Part shown: in pieces, positions 40,055-49,766 of the stretch
Position numbering within the stretch: position 1 is the stretch's first letter
How the letters are laid out: every line of letters begins with the position of its first letter
Assembly: GCF_046244365.1 (NCBI RefSeq)
Contig: NZ_CP176395.1
Span: forward strand, 1,240,001-1,304,000
Direction of reading: 5' to 3'
DNA: 64,000 nt
Source of the DNA: Paenibacillus_V sp046244365
Lineage (GTDB): Bacteria; Bacillota; Bacilli; Paenibacillales; NBRC-103111
Notes under the pieces: generated by a model
Told to the model about the DNA's origin: nothing
Seen by the model: only the letters and a program-made list of their open reading frames with translations
Databases searched by the model: none
Made by a program: the position numbers and the translations under genes

Positions 40055-42379
40055 ATGAATAAAAGTTGGCGCGCCCGTTGGATTTGGGCCGACGTACCCT
40101 CCGGTACGCCGAACGTGTACGTGGAAACGAGAAAAACATTTCGTCTTGCCGAGCTGCCGGAGCGCGCTTTGCTGCGCATTACGGCGAATCAGGAATACGA
40201 GGTGTTGCTGAACGGAGAGCGTGTCGGGCGCGGACCTTCGCCATCCGACGACGCCTGGAAATATTACGATACAAGGGATGTCGGCAGCCTGCTAGTAAGC
40301 GGACGGAACGTCATCGCGATTATCGCTTACAATTTCGGCACCGCGGATATCGTCACGGAGCAAAGGCAGGGGCCGGGCGGCGTTCTTGCGCAGCTGGATA
40401 TCAGCGATGAGCAAGGCGGGAGTACCGAGTGCGCAGTCGCGACGGACGGGACTTGGACGTGCAGACGTTCTCCCCGCTGGGTCGCGAATGTCAGCAGACA
40501 GCACCAATGGAACGGGTTTCGCGAAGTGTATTTGGCGGATAAGGAAGACGGCTGGGAGCTGCCGGAATACGACGATTCCGCATGGCCGGGTGCGATAGTG
40601 GTCGCACAGGCGGAAGAGGCGGATTCCCCTTGGCCGCGGCTGCTCGAGCGGGACATTCCCTTTTTGCGGGAAGGGTACGCGGAGCCTGCGGTCATCGTCC
40701 GTACGGAGGATAACTTCGGAACGGTGCGGCATGCGGAAACGCTGCTCCGCGGGCAGGATCCGGGATCGCAAGGCTCGCCCGCCGGAGGCGGAATGATCGT
40801 CGATGCCGGCGCGCCTGGCGCGATACCCGCGGTCGTATTCGATTTCGGCCGCGTAACCGCCGGGTATGTCCGCTTGTCCGTCGAGGCGCCGGAAGGCGGC
40901 GTCATTCAGCTGCATTACGGGGAATCGCTCGATATGGCGTTGTACGACACATTTTTGCTGAAGAAAGGCTTGAATGTGCTTACTCCGTTCGACCGAAGGG
41001 CGTTTCGGTTCATGAAGCTGACTTTCCAGGCGCTGCCGGTACCGGTGCGGGTTACGGAATGCTCGCTCCGATCGGTTCATTACGATTTTAGCGAGACCGG
41101 AGCATTCGTCTGCAGCGATCCATTGCTGAACGAAATTTGGCAGGTGGGCTTATACACGACAACCGTTAACAGCCAGGACCATCTGGAAGATTGCACGCTT
41201 CGCGAAAGGGCGCTTTGGGTCGCCGATGCGGTCGTTATGGCCAAAGTCATTTATCATGCGTTCGGCGATACGAAACTCATGCGCAAATGCTTGCTTCAGG
41301 GCGCGCGCATTCAGCATGAAGACGGCGCCATTCCCGGGACCGGCCCGGAGCGGAACGGCAAAGTGCTGCCCGATTTTTGCGCGCACTGGCTGTTCGGGGT
41401 GTCCGCATATTGGAGCTATACGAAGGACCGGGCGTTTCTGGACGAAATATGGCCCGCCGTCATGAAGCTGATGGACTGGTTCGAGCGTCAGGAGGATTCG
41501 GTCGGCTTGTTCGCCCGGGCCGACAGACGGCCGTGGTGGTGCTTTATCGATTGGGCCGATTATCTCGACAAGCGGGACCGGGTGACGGCGTTGAACTGTT
41601 TTTACTATAAGGCGCTTATGGAAGCGGCGGTGCTGGCCGGCGAATCGGCGCGCGGCGATTTGGCGGAGCGCTGGCGGGAGAGAGCGGACAGACTGCGACA
41701 TGCGATAAGGACGCGGCTATGGTCGGCGGAGAAAGGGGCTTTCGCCGATTGCAGGACGGAGGACGGCCTTTCGGATGTCGTGACCGCACAAACGAACTTT
41801 ACGGCTATGTGGACCGGCGTTATGGAGGAGGCGGATGCGCGCCGATTCTTGCTTGACGTTTATGACCGGGGAGCAACCCGGCCGTTAAAAGGCGCGTTCT
41901 TCTATCATATCGTGCTGGAAACGATGTTCGACCGGGACCGGGGGCAAGACGCCTTGGCCATCATGCGAGCCTACTGGGGGGAAATGCTTGCCCGCGGAGC
42001 GACGACCTGGTGGGAAACGTTCGATCCGCAGACGCCGCACGGAACGATTCCGAGCCCTTATCAAGGCAATACGCCTACGTTTCTGAGGGACAACGTTCCG
42101 GTAAGTCTATGCCACGGCTGGGGAGCGGCTCCGACTTATTTGCTCACGCAGCGCGTTCTCGGCATCGACGTATCCGAATTGGGGCAGGGCCTTATCCGTT
42201 TCCGGCCGAATCCCGGCAATCTCGAGTGGGCGCGCGGCGAAGCGCCAACGATATGGGGAGCCGTTCATGCGGAATGGAGCCGGAAGGAAGGCGGCGGTCT
42301 GCAGTTCCGTGCGTCCGTTCCGACAGGACTGCGCTGGACGTATGAAGGGGATGCCGGCGATACGGTCGAGATCGTCTAA
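40055..42379 (+). CDS. GH78-like alpha-L-rhamnosidase
   Basis: 774 aa. N-terminal beta-sandwich domains (WRARWIWADVPSGTPNVYVETRKTFRL ... EVLLNGERVGRGPSPSD) lead into an (alpha/alpha)6 barrel. Typical GH78 segments are EDCTLRERALWVADAVVMAKVIYHAFGD (acidic residues D379 and E384) and GATTWWETFDPQTPHGT (E654). The C-terminal jelly roll follows (SLCHGWGAAPTYLLTQRVLGIDVSELGQGLIRFRPNPGNLEWARGEAPTIWGAVHAEW). Cytoplasmic. 28 bp behind the GH106-like gene; both probably remove terminal rhamnose from plant or microbial glycans. GGGGGGAG SD. Confidence 0.87.
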   Translation: MNKSWRARWIWADVPSGTPNVYVETRKTFRLAELPERALLRITANQEYEVLLNGERVGRGPSPSDDAWKYYDTRDVGSLLVSGRNVIAIIAYNFGTADIVTEQRQGPGGVLAQLDISDEQGGSTECAVATDGTWTCRRSPRWVANVSRQHQWNGFREVYLADKEDGWELPEYDDSAWPGAIVVAQAEEADSPWPRLLERDIPFLREGYAEPAVIVRTEDNFGTVRHAETLLRGQDPGSQGSPAGGGMIVDAGAPGAIPAVVFDFGRVTAGYVRLSVEAPEGGVIQLHYGESLDMALYDTFLLKKGLNVLTPFDRRAFRFMKLTFQALPVPVRVTECSLRSVHYDFSETGAFVCSDPLLNEIWQVGLYTTTVNSQDHLEDCTLRERALWVADAVVMAKVIYHAFGDTKLMRKCLLQGARIQHEDGAIPGTGPERNGKVLPDFCAHWLFGVSAYWSYTKDRAFLDEIWPAVMKLMDWFERQEDSVGLFARADRRPWWCFIDWADYLDKRDRVTALNCFYYKALMEAAVLAGESARGDLAERWRERADRLRHAIRTRLWSAEKGAFADCRTEDGLSDVVTAQTNFTAMWTGVMEEADARRFLLDVYDRGATRPLKGAFFYHIVLETMFDRDRGQDALAIMRAYWGEMLARGATTWWETFDPQTPHGTIPSPYQGNTPTFLRDNVPVSLCHGWGAAPTYLLTQRVLGIDVSELGQGLIRFRPNPGNLEWARGEAPTIWGAVHAEWSRKEGGGLQFRASVPTGLRWTYEGDAGDTVEIV

Positions 42380-42386
42380 TCCCGAT

Positions 42387-42434
42387 AAACGCGTATGGAG
42401 AGGCTTATTCAGGCCTTTTTGTACGCGTTTTTTT
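42387..42434 (+). terminator. Terminator of the glycosidase operon
   Basis: AAACGCGTA (42387-42395) / TACGCGTTT (42422-42430) with an inner GGC/GCC stem and a T7 tail. Confidence 0.92.
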
Positions 42435-42649
42435 GCTCTATAGATGTTGATAGCCGTCTCTTCATATATTCTTTAGTTTTTTCGCAACAAGATCCTAAGT
42501 TTTTTGGATTATGATAATATAGGGGCTTGCTGTACGCTACGGCTCGGAGGCTCTCCGGCTGATTACGACTTGCGGCTTTACCAGCCGTGCAAGGCGTTAT
42601 TGATTTTCCCGGAAAATATAAATATCGGAGAATAATCGGGGGGCTAAAG

Positions 42650-43339
42650 ATGAATAAAATCACCGTCTTGGTTGTGGATGACGATTCCGAAATACGGGAC
42701 GTTATTCATGTCTACTTGCGCAATGAAGGCTACCATGTGCTCGAAGCGGAACATGGCTTGCAGGCGTTGGAGATTGTCAAAGCAACATCCGTACAGCTAA
42801 TTATTTTGGATGTGATGATGCCCCATATGGACGGGATCAGGACATGCCTGAAAATCAGGGAAACCTCAAGGGTCCCCATTATCATGCTGTCCGCAAAGGA
42901 AGAAGACATCGACAAAATAACCGGGCTTTCTACAGGAGCGGATGATTACGTCACCAAGCCGTTCAGTCTCATGGAATTGATGGCTCGCGTTAAGGCGCAG
43001 CTGCGCCGGCAAAGCTACAACGTCAAGGACCGGGAGGAAGCCGTCATATATGCCGGCGACTTGATCATTGACAAAGCTCAGCATCAGGTAACCGTAAAGG
43101 GGAAGATCGTAACCCTGACCCCTATTGAATTTTCCATACTCGAACTGATGGCATGCCATCGCGGATATGTGTTCAGCGCGGATAAAATCTACGAACGGGT
43201 GTGGAAAGAACCCAGCGGTTTTTCGGACAATACGGTTGTCGTTCATGTCCGAAACATACGGGAGAAAATAGAGGAAAACCCCCGGGAGCCCATGTACATC
43301 AAGACAGTCTGGGGGAGGGGATACAAATTTGAAAAATAA
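42650..43339 (+). CDS. OmpR/VanR-like response regulator
   Basis: 229 aa. Receiver domain (VLVVDDDSEIRDVIHVYLRNEGYHVLEA, phosphoacceptor D54 in IILDVMMPHMDG) and OmpR winged helix (LTPIEFSILELMACHRGYVFSADKIYERVWKEP...NTVVVHVRNIREKIEENPREPMYIKTVWGRGYKFEK). Overlaps the kinase gene by 11 bp. The pair resembles VanRS-like systems of Bacillales, but no resistance genes adjoin, so the signal and targets are unknown. SD GGGGGG. Confidence 0.92.
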   Translation: MNKITVLVVDDDSEIRDVIHVYLRNEGYHVLEAEHGLQALEIVKATSVQLIILDVMMPHMDGIRTCLKIRETSRVPIIMLSAKEEDIDKITGLSTGADDYVTKPFSLMELMARVKAQLRRQSYNVKDREEAVIYAGDLIIDKAQHQVTVKGKIVTLTPIEFSILELMACHRGYVFSADKIYERVWKEPSGFSDNTVVVHVRNIREKIEENPREPMYIKTVWGRGYKFEK

Positions 43340-44423
43340 ATGCCTTGCCTTGATTTTCGGAAAAAACAGCATTCGTGTGCGCATGTTTTGGTCGTTCCTT
43401 CTTAGCCTAATCATTGCGATGTACGCATCGTCGTTTGTCGTCAACTATTTACTAAGCGATCTCTTAAATACGAGCCGATTCCCCAACATGTCAAACGTTT
43501 TATCTAGCGTTTTCTCGATTGTTTCGTTTGTCGGTTCGTCTATTTTCTGCTTTTCCTTCCTGACCAGGCGCTTCTTGCACGATCTGCTTACTCTGGCGGA
43601 CGGCCTTGCTTTTATCGCCAACGGTAATTTGCATTATCGCGTTCCGCTCTCGAGGAAAGACGAATTAGGCAAGGTCGCGGAAAATATTAATGCAATGGCC
43701 GAGAAACTGGAGCGCCAGCTCGAGAAGGAACGGCAAACCGAAAAGTCCAAAATGGACTTGATTACGGGCGTATCCCACGATCTGCGAACTCCGCTCGCCA
43801 GCATCATCGGATATGTGGAGTTGTTGAAGAACAAGGGTTATCAAAATGAGCAGGAGCACGAACGTTTCGTTGACAATACCTACAAAAAATCCATTCAATT
43901 GAAAAAACTCATTGATGACTTATTTGAGTACACCCGTCTTACAAGCAGCGAAGTCAAGCTCGAAACCAGCCGGGTTGACGCACGGGAGCTGCTCACGCAA
44001 ATTTTGGCTGAGTTTCACCCCTTCGCCAGAGAACATGGAATTACTGTGGAAACCTATTTAACGCATGAGACTTTGCCAATACCCATGGACCCGGAAAAAA
44101 TAAGGAGGGCCATCGACAACCTTTTGATGAATGCTTTGAAGTTCTCGGTGAAGCCGGGCGTTGTGCGCGTGTCGCTGAAAAAGCGTTTCCCTATCGTTGC
44201 CGTCACGATTGAGAATGAAGGCGTTCCGATAACGAAGGAACAGGAAGAGCAATTATTTGAGCGGTTTTATAAAGCCGATCATTCGCGAACGGTCCCAACC
44301 GTCCAGTCCGGCTCGGGACTGGGGCTGTCCATTGCGAAAAATATCGCCGAACGCCACGGCGGCACATTAAGCCTGGTTCATTCCTCGGGTCATTATGCAT
44401 TCACTCTTGAACTTCCCGCATAA
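43329..44423 (+). CDS. Membrane sensor histidine kinase
   Basis: 364 aa. Two membrane helices (~19-42 and ~57-79) with a very short outer loop, a HAMP domain (~80-132) and a HisKA domain with H150 (ITGVSHDLRTPLASIIGYVELLKNKG). HATPase_c follows with N, G1 and G2 boxes (DNLLMNALKFSV, SGSGLGLSIAKNIAERHGGTL). The small extracytoplasmic part suggests intramembrane sensing, as in cell-envelope-stress kinases. TTG start preceded by GGGAGGGG inside the regulator gene. Signal unknown. Confidence 0.92.
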   Translation: MKNKCLALIFGKNSIRVRMFWSFLLSLIIAMYASSFVVNYLLSDLLNTSRFPNMSNVLSSVFSIVSFVGSSIFCFSFLTRRFLHDLLTLADGLAFIANGNLHYRVPLSRKDELGKVAENINAMAEKLERQLEKERQTEKSKMDLITGVSHDLRTPLASIIGYVELLKNKGYQNEQEHERFVDNTYKKSIQLKKLIDDLFEYTRLTSSEVKLETSRVDARELLTQILAEFHPFAREHGITVETYLTHETLPIPMDPEKIRRAIDNLLMNALKFSVKPGVVRVSLKKRFPIVAVTIENEGVPITKEQEEQLFERFYKADHSRTVPTVQSGSGLGLSIAKNIAERHGGTLSLVHSSGHYAFTLELPA

Positions 44424-44518
44424 ACGCCGGTGAGCCGGCCGAAGCGGAGGATGCCTCCGGACTCCTCGATCTGTTTGCCATCCAGTAGGCGCTCGACCGG
44501 CTTTAAGCGGGTGCATGC

Positions 44519-45964
44519 TTATTTGTTCGCTTGAAAATGTACTTCCGGGTATTTGGCAGCCAAGCCTTGGAGCGCAGAATCGTCTTTTCCTTTTAGGTAC
44601 CGATCGAAAAAGGCGACGCTGAATTCATTCACGATACGATGTTCCCTCCGCGGATCTGCGCCGCTTAATCCCAAGAGCGGAGAGAATAACGCAAGATCGG
44701 AGTAGCTTGCATGCTTGGAACCCGGAATGAGTAAGGATAAACCGCCGCCAGCCAAAGCACGGCCCGACTTTTGGATGTATTCTTTCCTGGGCGCTTCGAA
44801 CGCTTCCCGCCTCCCCACGCCCGCCTTGCCCGCGACATCGTCGAAAGAGGTCATAACCTTCTTGTACGTCTCCTCCGAATACATCATGAAGAACGGCTTT
44901 CCGAGTCCCTTCTCGGAAACCGGCTGCCCATAAAACCCGCCGTCCATGCTCAGGGCGGCTTTCACGCGAGAATCGTTCTTTATCATTTGCAGAGTAACGG
45001 CTCCGCCGAACGAATGTCCGAGCATGCCGATTCGTTCGATATCCAGTTTGCCGCTAAAACGGCCGGCCGGATCGTTTCGGTTGAGCGTTTCCGCTTGATT
45101 GAGCACAAAGTTGGCATCGGCGACCCATAGCGGGAGATGTTCCTCGTATTTGGCATTGGAAGTCAGGTCGGGGCCGGTTCGGCTCAAGGCTACGCGTCCG
45201 TCAGGATAGACGGTGGCAGCCGCTTCATAGGCGTAATCGATACCCATTACGATATAGCCGTGACTTGCTAGATTCTCGATTTGAAACATATTTTGATTGC
45301 GATATCCGGTCATCCCGTGGGAAAAAATCAATATGGGATAACGGCTTTCCGAGTCCGAAACCTGGGCTTCCGGCAAAGAATAGGTTTTGACCAATCCCAG
45401 ATGGTTTAGCATGAAATCTGGAAGTCCCATCATTTTTGATGAGATGGCCCCGCTTACTTTGGATGCGTTCCGGAGATAGGGGCTACGCTTTTTCCCGTCG
45501 CCTGCGGCTGCCGGGTACCAAATCTGCACCATCAGCTCACGCCGGTCGTTTGGGTTCTCCGTATACGTTTCGCCCCGGTTTTCGTCTATCCAGTGATACA
45601 CGGCCGTTCCGACCGGATAAGGCCCCGTCGGTTTCTCGAACGAGAATACAGGCATGACAGCGGGCAGTGCGACCGAGATCAACAAAAATACGGACAACAG
45701 CCCCGCTTGAACCGTGAGCGCAACCCGGCTTCTGCCCCCCTCCTTCCGCTTGCCCAAAAAGAAATAAACAAGCAGAGTGAATGGCGTCAAGTAAGCGGGA
45801 ACCATTTGCCAGCGTCCGCCTTCCGCGGCAAGCTGCACAATAACCAAACCGAGGGCAACCGCCAAGGACATGACGGAACTTTTCCCGGGCTTCCGGTTCG
45901 AAATAAATGCCCAATACAGCAGGCCAAAATTAATAACCAGCAGACAAATTTCCCAAATCCTCAT
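44519..45964 (-). CDS. Membrane-anchored PAF-acetylhydrolase-like alpha/beta hydrolase
   Basis: 481 aa. Four N-terminal hydrophobic segments (~5-20, 29-45, 55-70, 84-110), then a PAF-AH/dienelactone-type esterase domain. The nucleophile elbow is MLGHSFGGA with S318. Also recognisable are YPILIFSHGMTGYRNQNMFQIENLASHGYIVMGIDY (oxyanion/HG region) and a late KHASYSD histidine. The catalytic part faces outside if the helices span. SD GGAGGAAG before the ATG at 45964. Convergent with the sensor kinase. Substrate unknown (short-chain esters or oxidised lipids). Confidence 0.85.
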   Translation of the reverse strand: MRIWEICLLVINFGLLYWAFISNRKPGKSSVMSLAVALGLVIVQLAAEGGRWQMVPAYLTPFTLLVYFFLGKRKEGGRSRVALTVQAGLLSVFLLISVALPAVMPVFSFEKPTGPYPVGTAVYHWIDENRGETYTENPNDRRELMVQIWYPAAAGDGKKRSPYLRNASKVSGAISSKMMGLPDFMLNHLGLVKTYSLPEAQVSDSESRYPILIFSHGMTGYRNQNMFQIENLASHGYIVMGIDYAYEAAATVYPDGRVALSRTGPDLTSNAKYEEHLPLWVADANFVLNQAETLNRNDPAGRFSGKLDIERIGMLGHSFGGAVTLQMIKNDSRVKAALSMDGGFYGQPVSEKGLGKPFFMMYSEETYKKVMTSFDDVAGKAGVGRREAFEAPRKEYIQKSGRALAGGGLSLLIPGSKHASYSDLALFSPLLGLSGADPRREHRIVNEFSVAFFDRYLKGKDDSALQGLAAKYPEVHFQANK

Positions 45965-46123
45965 CTTGATCTTCCTCCTATGAAACTCAACTGGTTTCAT
46001 CGTACAGGAAAATGATGAAGATAAAGTCGGGGAAGTAATGAATGTAAACTAAAGAATTCCGATCCGTCGGAGGCGGGCGAAACATGACCGGATCGGCATA
46101 AAAAATGGATTGATCGACAAGGA

Positions 46124-46153
46124 AAAGCCGCAGCGCAATCGCGCTACGGCTTT
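46124..46153. terminator. Hairpin at the end of the anchored FAD-protein gene
   Basis: AAAGCCG.CGC (46124-46134) / GCG.CGGCTTT (46141-46153). It overlaps the stop codon at 46144 and has T runs on both strands. Confidence 0.75.
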
Positions 46154-47805
46154 CTTTTTTTGATATAGGTCGGATAGACGATTTCGCCCGTATCGAGCTT
46201 CTTGATCTCATCCTCGGTCCAGCCGGCGATCTTGTTGTTGCCTTTGACGCCCGTAAGCTTGAGTTGGTATTTCGTTTCCAAATACGGATGCAGCTTCGTC
46301 CAGTCGGAAGCATCGAGCTGGCGCAGCTTCTTCTTGTCCTTGATCTGGCCGAGAATGACGCCGATGGACTCGGCCGCAAGCGCCGTGTTCGGCTGGATAC
46401 GAGCGCTGCCGTATGCAATCGCGGAGGAGCCGACGTTTTTGCCCGCCATGATGACGTTCTCGTAGTTTTTAAGCAGGAAGCTCCTCAGCGGCATGCCGTA
46501 CTTGTCAGGCCGTCCCATCTCGATGCCCCATTTGTTCGCGCTCGTTCCCTGCAAATCGAGCGGGTACCCCGCGATGCTTACGTTGTCCTCGAACATCCGG
46601 GCTCCGAGTGCATCCGATACCTTCAGCACGTAATCCGTCTCGTAATGATTGAATTCGCGAATGTACAGGTACGGCGGGAAGCCGTTCAGCTCGGCTTTCT
46701 CCCAGCCGGCGATCGACTTGCGGAAATGGTTCAGGATGAGCGGCATTTCCTTCTTCCCGAGCTCGATGGCTTCGTCTACGGATTGCTGGTTGGACGGGTC
46801 GACCGTGTAGATCAGGAAAGCGTTGATAATGACCTCGCCGTCGCGCTGGCTAACGGCATTGAGCCCCCTCAGGAACACCCGGTCGTTCGACGGTTTATAA
46901 GCGCTTGTCATGCCGCTCAAGCCTATGGCGTAGCTTTCGTTGACATAGCCGCCGCCGTATTTTTTATTTTTCTCCTCCTGGGATAAGGCGTTGAAGGAGG
47001 CATTGAACGTTTTCCAGTCGACGTTCTTGAATTTCATCATCATGCCGGCGCTCATGTATTCGATGTTGTCCTGTCCGTAAAACTTCTCCAAGCCCGGCAA
47101 TCGCGTTACCTGAAGCTTGCTGGCGAAAGCGGCGTAATCGCTGTTTTCGACGAAATAGGAAGCGGTAATTTTCTTCTTGGTTTTTTGGCCGTCCGTATAA
47201 ACGAGCGATTGAATCGCTTGGCTGCCGTTCAGGCCCGGTGCCGTCTCGATGCTGTCGATGGCGATGCCGCTCTCGATCGGGATGTCCTTGCCGAGCTTCT
47301 CGAAATAGGACGTAAACTCGGAGAGCTTACGAATTTTGCCGTTACGGAAGCCGTCGAACAGCTCCTTCGCGCGGCCCTGCACCATCAAGCGTCCGGCATC
47401 GTCCTTCGTTTCGTCCAGAAACAGCATTTCCCCCTGGATCAGTTGGCCGCCCGCTTTGGCCCGGGGATCCAAAATCTTCACGGTCAAGCCTTCGTCCTTG
47501 GCTGCGCGCGCCAGATACATGCCTTCCATCTCGCTGCCGATCAGCACGACATCGACCTTTTCCTCCGGAAGCGGCGGCGCCGGGGTCGGAGTAGGCGATG
47601 CGGAGGATTTCGGAGAAGCCGTCGCGGCAATCGGCGAAGGCGACGTTTCCGATGCCGTTCTTGGTTCTTCATCATTTTTATTGCTCCAAAAGGCGTATAA
47701 GCCGAAGGCAAGCAGAATGACCGCAATCACGCCGCCCCCGATCAGCCATCCGCCCCTCTTTTTCCCGCTTGCGCCTATACGTTTATCCTGTCGATGTTGT
47801 CGCAT
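46144..47805 (-). CDS. Membrane-anchored FAD-dependent oxidoreductase-like protein
   Basis: 553 aa. N-terminal membrane anchor (residues ~20-41), a Ser/Pro/Thr-rich linker (~50-80) and a FAD_oxidored (PF12831)-like domain. The nucleotide-binding loop is atypical: LIGSEMEGMYLA instead of GxGxxG, so cofactor binding may be weakened. Matching late motifs include YIREFNHYETDYVLKVSDALGARMFEDNVSIAGYPLDLQGT and NVIMAGKNVGSSAIAYGSARIQPNTALAAESIGVILG. The main domain lies outside the membrane. Role unknown; related secreted proteins act on glycans or amines. Confidence 0.8.
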   Translation of the reverse strand: MRQHRQDKRIGASGKKRGGWLIGGGVIAVILLAFGLYAFWSNKNDEEPRTASETSPSPIAATASPKSSASPTPTPAPPLPEEKVDVVLIGSEMEGMYLARAAKDEGLTVKILDPRAKAGGQLIQGEMLFLDETKDDAGRLMVQGRAKELFDGFRNGKIRKLSEFTSYFEKLGKDIPIESGIAIDSIETAPGLNGSQAIQSLVYTDGQKTKKKITASYFVENSDYAAFASKLQVTRLPGLEKFYGQDNIEYMSAGMMMKFKNVDWKTFNASFNALSQEEKNKKYGGGYVNESYAIGLSGMTSAYKPSNDRVFLRGLNAVSQRDGEVIINAFLIYTVDPSNQQSVDEAIELGKKEMPLILNHFRKSIAGWEKAELNGFPPYLYIREFNHYETDYVLKVSDALGARMFEDNVSIAGYPLDLQGTSANKWGIEMGRPDKYGMPLRSFLLKNYENVIMAGKNVGSSAIAYGSARIQPNTALAAESIGVILGQIKDKKKLRQLDASDWTKLHPYLETKYQLKLTGVKGNNKIAGWTEDEIKKLDTGEIVYPTYIKKRKP

Positions 47806-48166
47806 TTGAACAATCCCCTGCTTTCTTATGTATGGCTCAAAATCATTACGGCGAACCCGCTTTAGCCCTAAAACGCCGAGTGTCCTACCCTAGTCTACCA
47901 TTTTCGCGGATGGTGAGAAAGTCCTTGTCACAGCGCGGTGCGAGCCGGTTTATGCTGCTCAAGTCCCTGACGTATCCGGTTACATTTTGTCGGTGTACCC
48001 CCATAAACAAAATGACCTCGGCGAAACCTTGTAGCATAACCGGGCAACCGGAACCTCCTTCGCGAAGAGAGTTCAGTTCCCTCCATTCCTACAAACCGAC
48101 ATGGCCGCCGGTTTCGAAAGGAACGTACATCCGAGAATATCCAATAATATCCAAGGAGAGTGTAAC
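47806..48166. other. Leader region of the SLH-protein gene
   Basis: 361 bp between two divergent genes. A hairpin CATTTTGT (47983-47990) / ACAAAATG (48007-48014) and GC-rich inverted stretches (AACCGGGCAACCGGAACC) lie in what would be a long 5' UTR. No known riboswitch consensus was recognised. Candidate promoter TTGTCA (47925-47930) with TTTATG 18 bp later is weak. Confidence 0.45.
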
Positions 48167-49447
48167 ATGAACAAGTTTAAAGTGATTAGAAAACTGACAA
48201 TTTCGAGTTTGGCCGCTGCGATGGTGCTGGGCGGTTCCGTATCCGCTTTTGCCGACGGCAAAGGGAAAGGGAACGACAAGGACGACTGGAAAAACCGTCC
48301 CTCGATCATCAAAGGTCATAACAATAACAATAACAATAACGGCAACAAAGGCAACTCCGTAACGAACAACTATGTGCAAGTAGGCAATAATAACGTGCAA
48401 ATCATTCTTGATTTTGACGACGTTCGCGGCGGTGACGTGGAGTGGGCGGTCAAAAACATCGCAAGCCTCGCATCCAAGCGTGTATTCGAAGGCTACGAGG
48501 ACGGCACGTTCCAACCGCGTAAACCGATCAACCGCATCGAAGCGATTACAGCAGCCGTTCGTCTGATGGGACTTCGCGATAAAGCGGAATCGCAAGAAGA
48601 AATGAAAACGCAGCTGAACTTCAAGGACGCTGACAAAATCGCCAGCAAATATCCTTGGGCAGTCGGCTATGTAGCCGTTGCGGTAGAAAACGACCTGTTC
48701 CTAGAAACGGATTCTTCCGTTCAACCGGATAAAGCGGCGGACCGCCTCTGGGCAACGATGCTGCTCGTTAAAGCTTTGAAGCTTGACGGCGAAGCAAAAG
48801 CGAAAATGAATACGAAGCTGACGTTCAAGGATGCGGATAAAATCCCTGCCGGCGCTGTAGGCTATGTAGCGGTTGCGGTAGAAAAAGGTCTGATCAACGG
48901 CTACGAAGACAACACGTTCCGTCCTGACCGTACCGTAACGCGTGCCGAGCTTGCCGCACTGCTTGACCGCACAGGCGATCAAATGAGCGATAGCGCAGCC
49001 ATCGAAGGCAAAGTTAGCGCAGCCTTCAACAACGGGGTGCTGTCCGTACTCCGCAACGGCCAAACCGTTAACGTTACGCTCGACCCGGGCGCCTTTATTT
49101 ACCGCAACGGCGTTCGCATTAGCGCAACCGATCTGAAAGTCGGCGACGAAGTGAAAATCCGTTCCTTCAATAATGTTGCGATCTTCGTCGAAGTGACGAA
49201 ATCCGGAACCGAAACGCCGGCTACCGGTTTTACGGTAACGGGCTCGGTTTATGACAAAGTGGTCAGCAGCAACGGAAAAATCATTCAAATTACGCTGAAC
49301 CAAGCGGTTAACGGTTCGGTTGTGCAAGTTCCTTACGCCGTTTCTCCGGATGTTGTCATCAATCCTGCCGGAGCACAGCTCAACGTCAACCAAAACGTGG
49401 AATTGAAAGGCGATAGCAACGTCGTCAAAACGATTACACTGAAGTAA
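48167..49447 (+). CDS. SLH-domain surface protein, 426 aa
   Basis: Signal peptide to about residue 30 (SVSAFADG), then an Asn/Gly/Lys-rich low-complexity stretch (HNNNNNNNGNKGN). Two clear S-layer homology domains follow (AVKNIASLASKRVFEGYEDGTFQPRKPINRIEAITAAVRL; PAGAVGYVAVAVEKGLINGYEDNTFRPDRTVTRAELAALL) with a degenerate one between (PWAVGYVAVAVENDLFLETDSSVQPDKAADRLWATMLLV). The C-terminal ~130 residues are beta-rich repeats. SLH domains bind pyruvylated wall polymer. SD AAGGAGAG. High expression is suggested by its codon choice, but this was not measured. Confidence 0.92.
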   Translation: MNKFKVIRKLTISSLAAAMVLGGSVSAFADGKGKGNDKDDWKNRPSIIKGHNNNNNNNGNKGNSVTNNYVQVGNNNVQIILDFDDVRGGDVEWAVKNIASLASKRVFEGYEDGTFQPRKPINRIEAITAAVRLMGLRDKAESQEEMKTQLNFKDADKIASKYPWAVGYVAVAVENDLFLETDSSVQPDKAADRLWATMLLVKALKLDGEAKAKMNTKLTFKDADKIPAGAVGYVAVAVEKGLINGYEDNTFRPDRTVTRAELAALLDRTGDQMSDSAAIEGKVSAAFNNGVLSVLRNGQTVNVTLDPGAFIYRNGVRISATDLKVGDEVKIRSFNNVAIFVEVTKSGTETPATGFTVTGSVYDKVVSSNGKIIQITLNQAVNGSVVQVPYAVSPDVVINPAGAQLNVNQNVELKGDSNVVKTITLK

Positions 49448-49511
49448 TGAAAGCATAAGGGAGCGGAAGGCCAGGTACCCGCAGAATCCGGCACTTCCTT
49501 CCCGGCAAACA

Positions 49512-49553
49512 GCTTCGTTCCATGCGGCACTGCCGCAAGGGACGGAGTTTTTT
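49512..49553 (+). terminator. Terminator of the SLH-protein gene
   Basis: TGCGGCA (49523-49529) / TGCCGCA (49531-49537) inside a CTTCGTTCC / GGGACGGAG stem, then six T. The remaining 49554-49766 holds no recognisable gene. Confidence 0.85.
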
Positions 49554-49766
49554 GTTGTCTGCCGATAAGCGGTTGGACCTTACTTTATGATCGATGGTAG
49601 TCGAGTAGATGGCCGTATTGAAGACAATGATACGATCATTCGATCGAAGGCTCATTATGGTGGTAATTGGAGGTGCGATTGTGTATGCTAGTGCTAATAT
49701 GGGCAATTAGCGGCGTATCTCACGATGATTAGCTGCTTGCTAGGTTAATTAGGAGGATTCTATAAG

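Noticed and set aside
42650..44423. VanRS glycopeptide-resistance regulators
   Set aside because: Resemblance is only at the family level and no vanHAX-type genes are nearby, so the specific name was not used.
47806..48166. Cyclic-di-GMP or cyclic-di-AMP riboswitch in the SLH-gene leader
   Set aside because: GC-rich inverted stretches are present, but neither GEMM nor ydaO consensus elements match.
49523..49537. ComA-box-like TGCGG...CCGCA dyad
   Set aside because: Spacer is five instead of four and it is the stem of the SLH-gene terminator, so a ComA site is unlikely.
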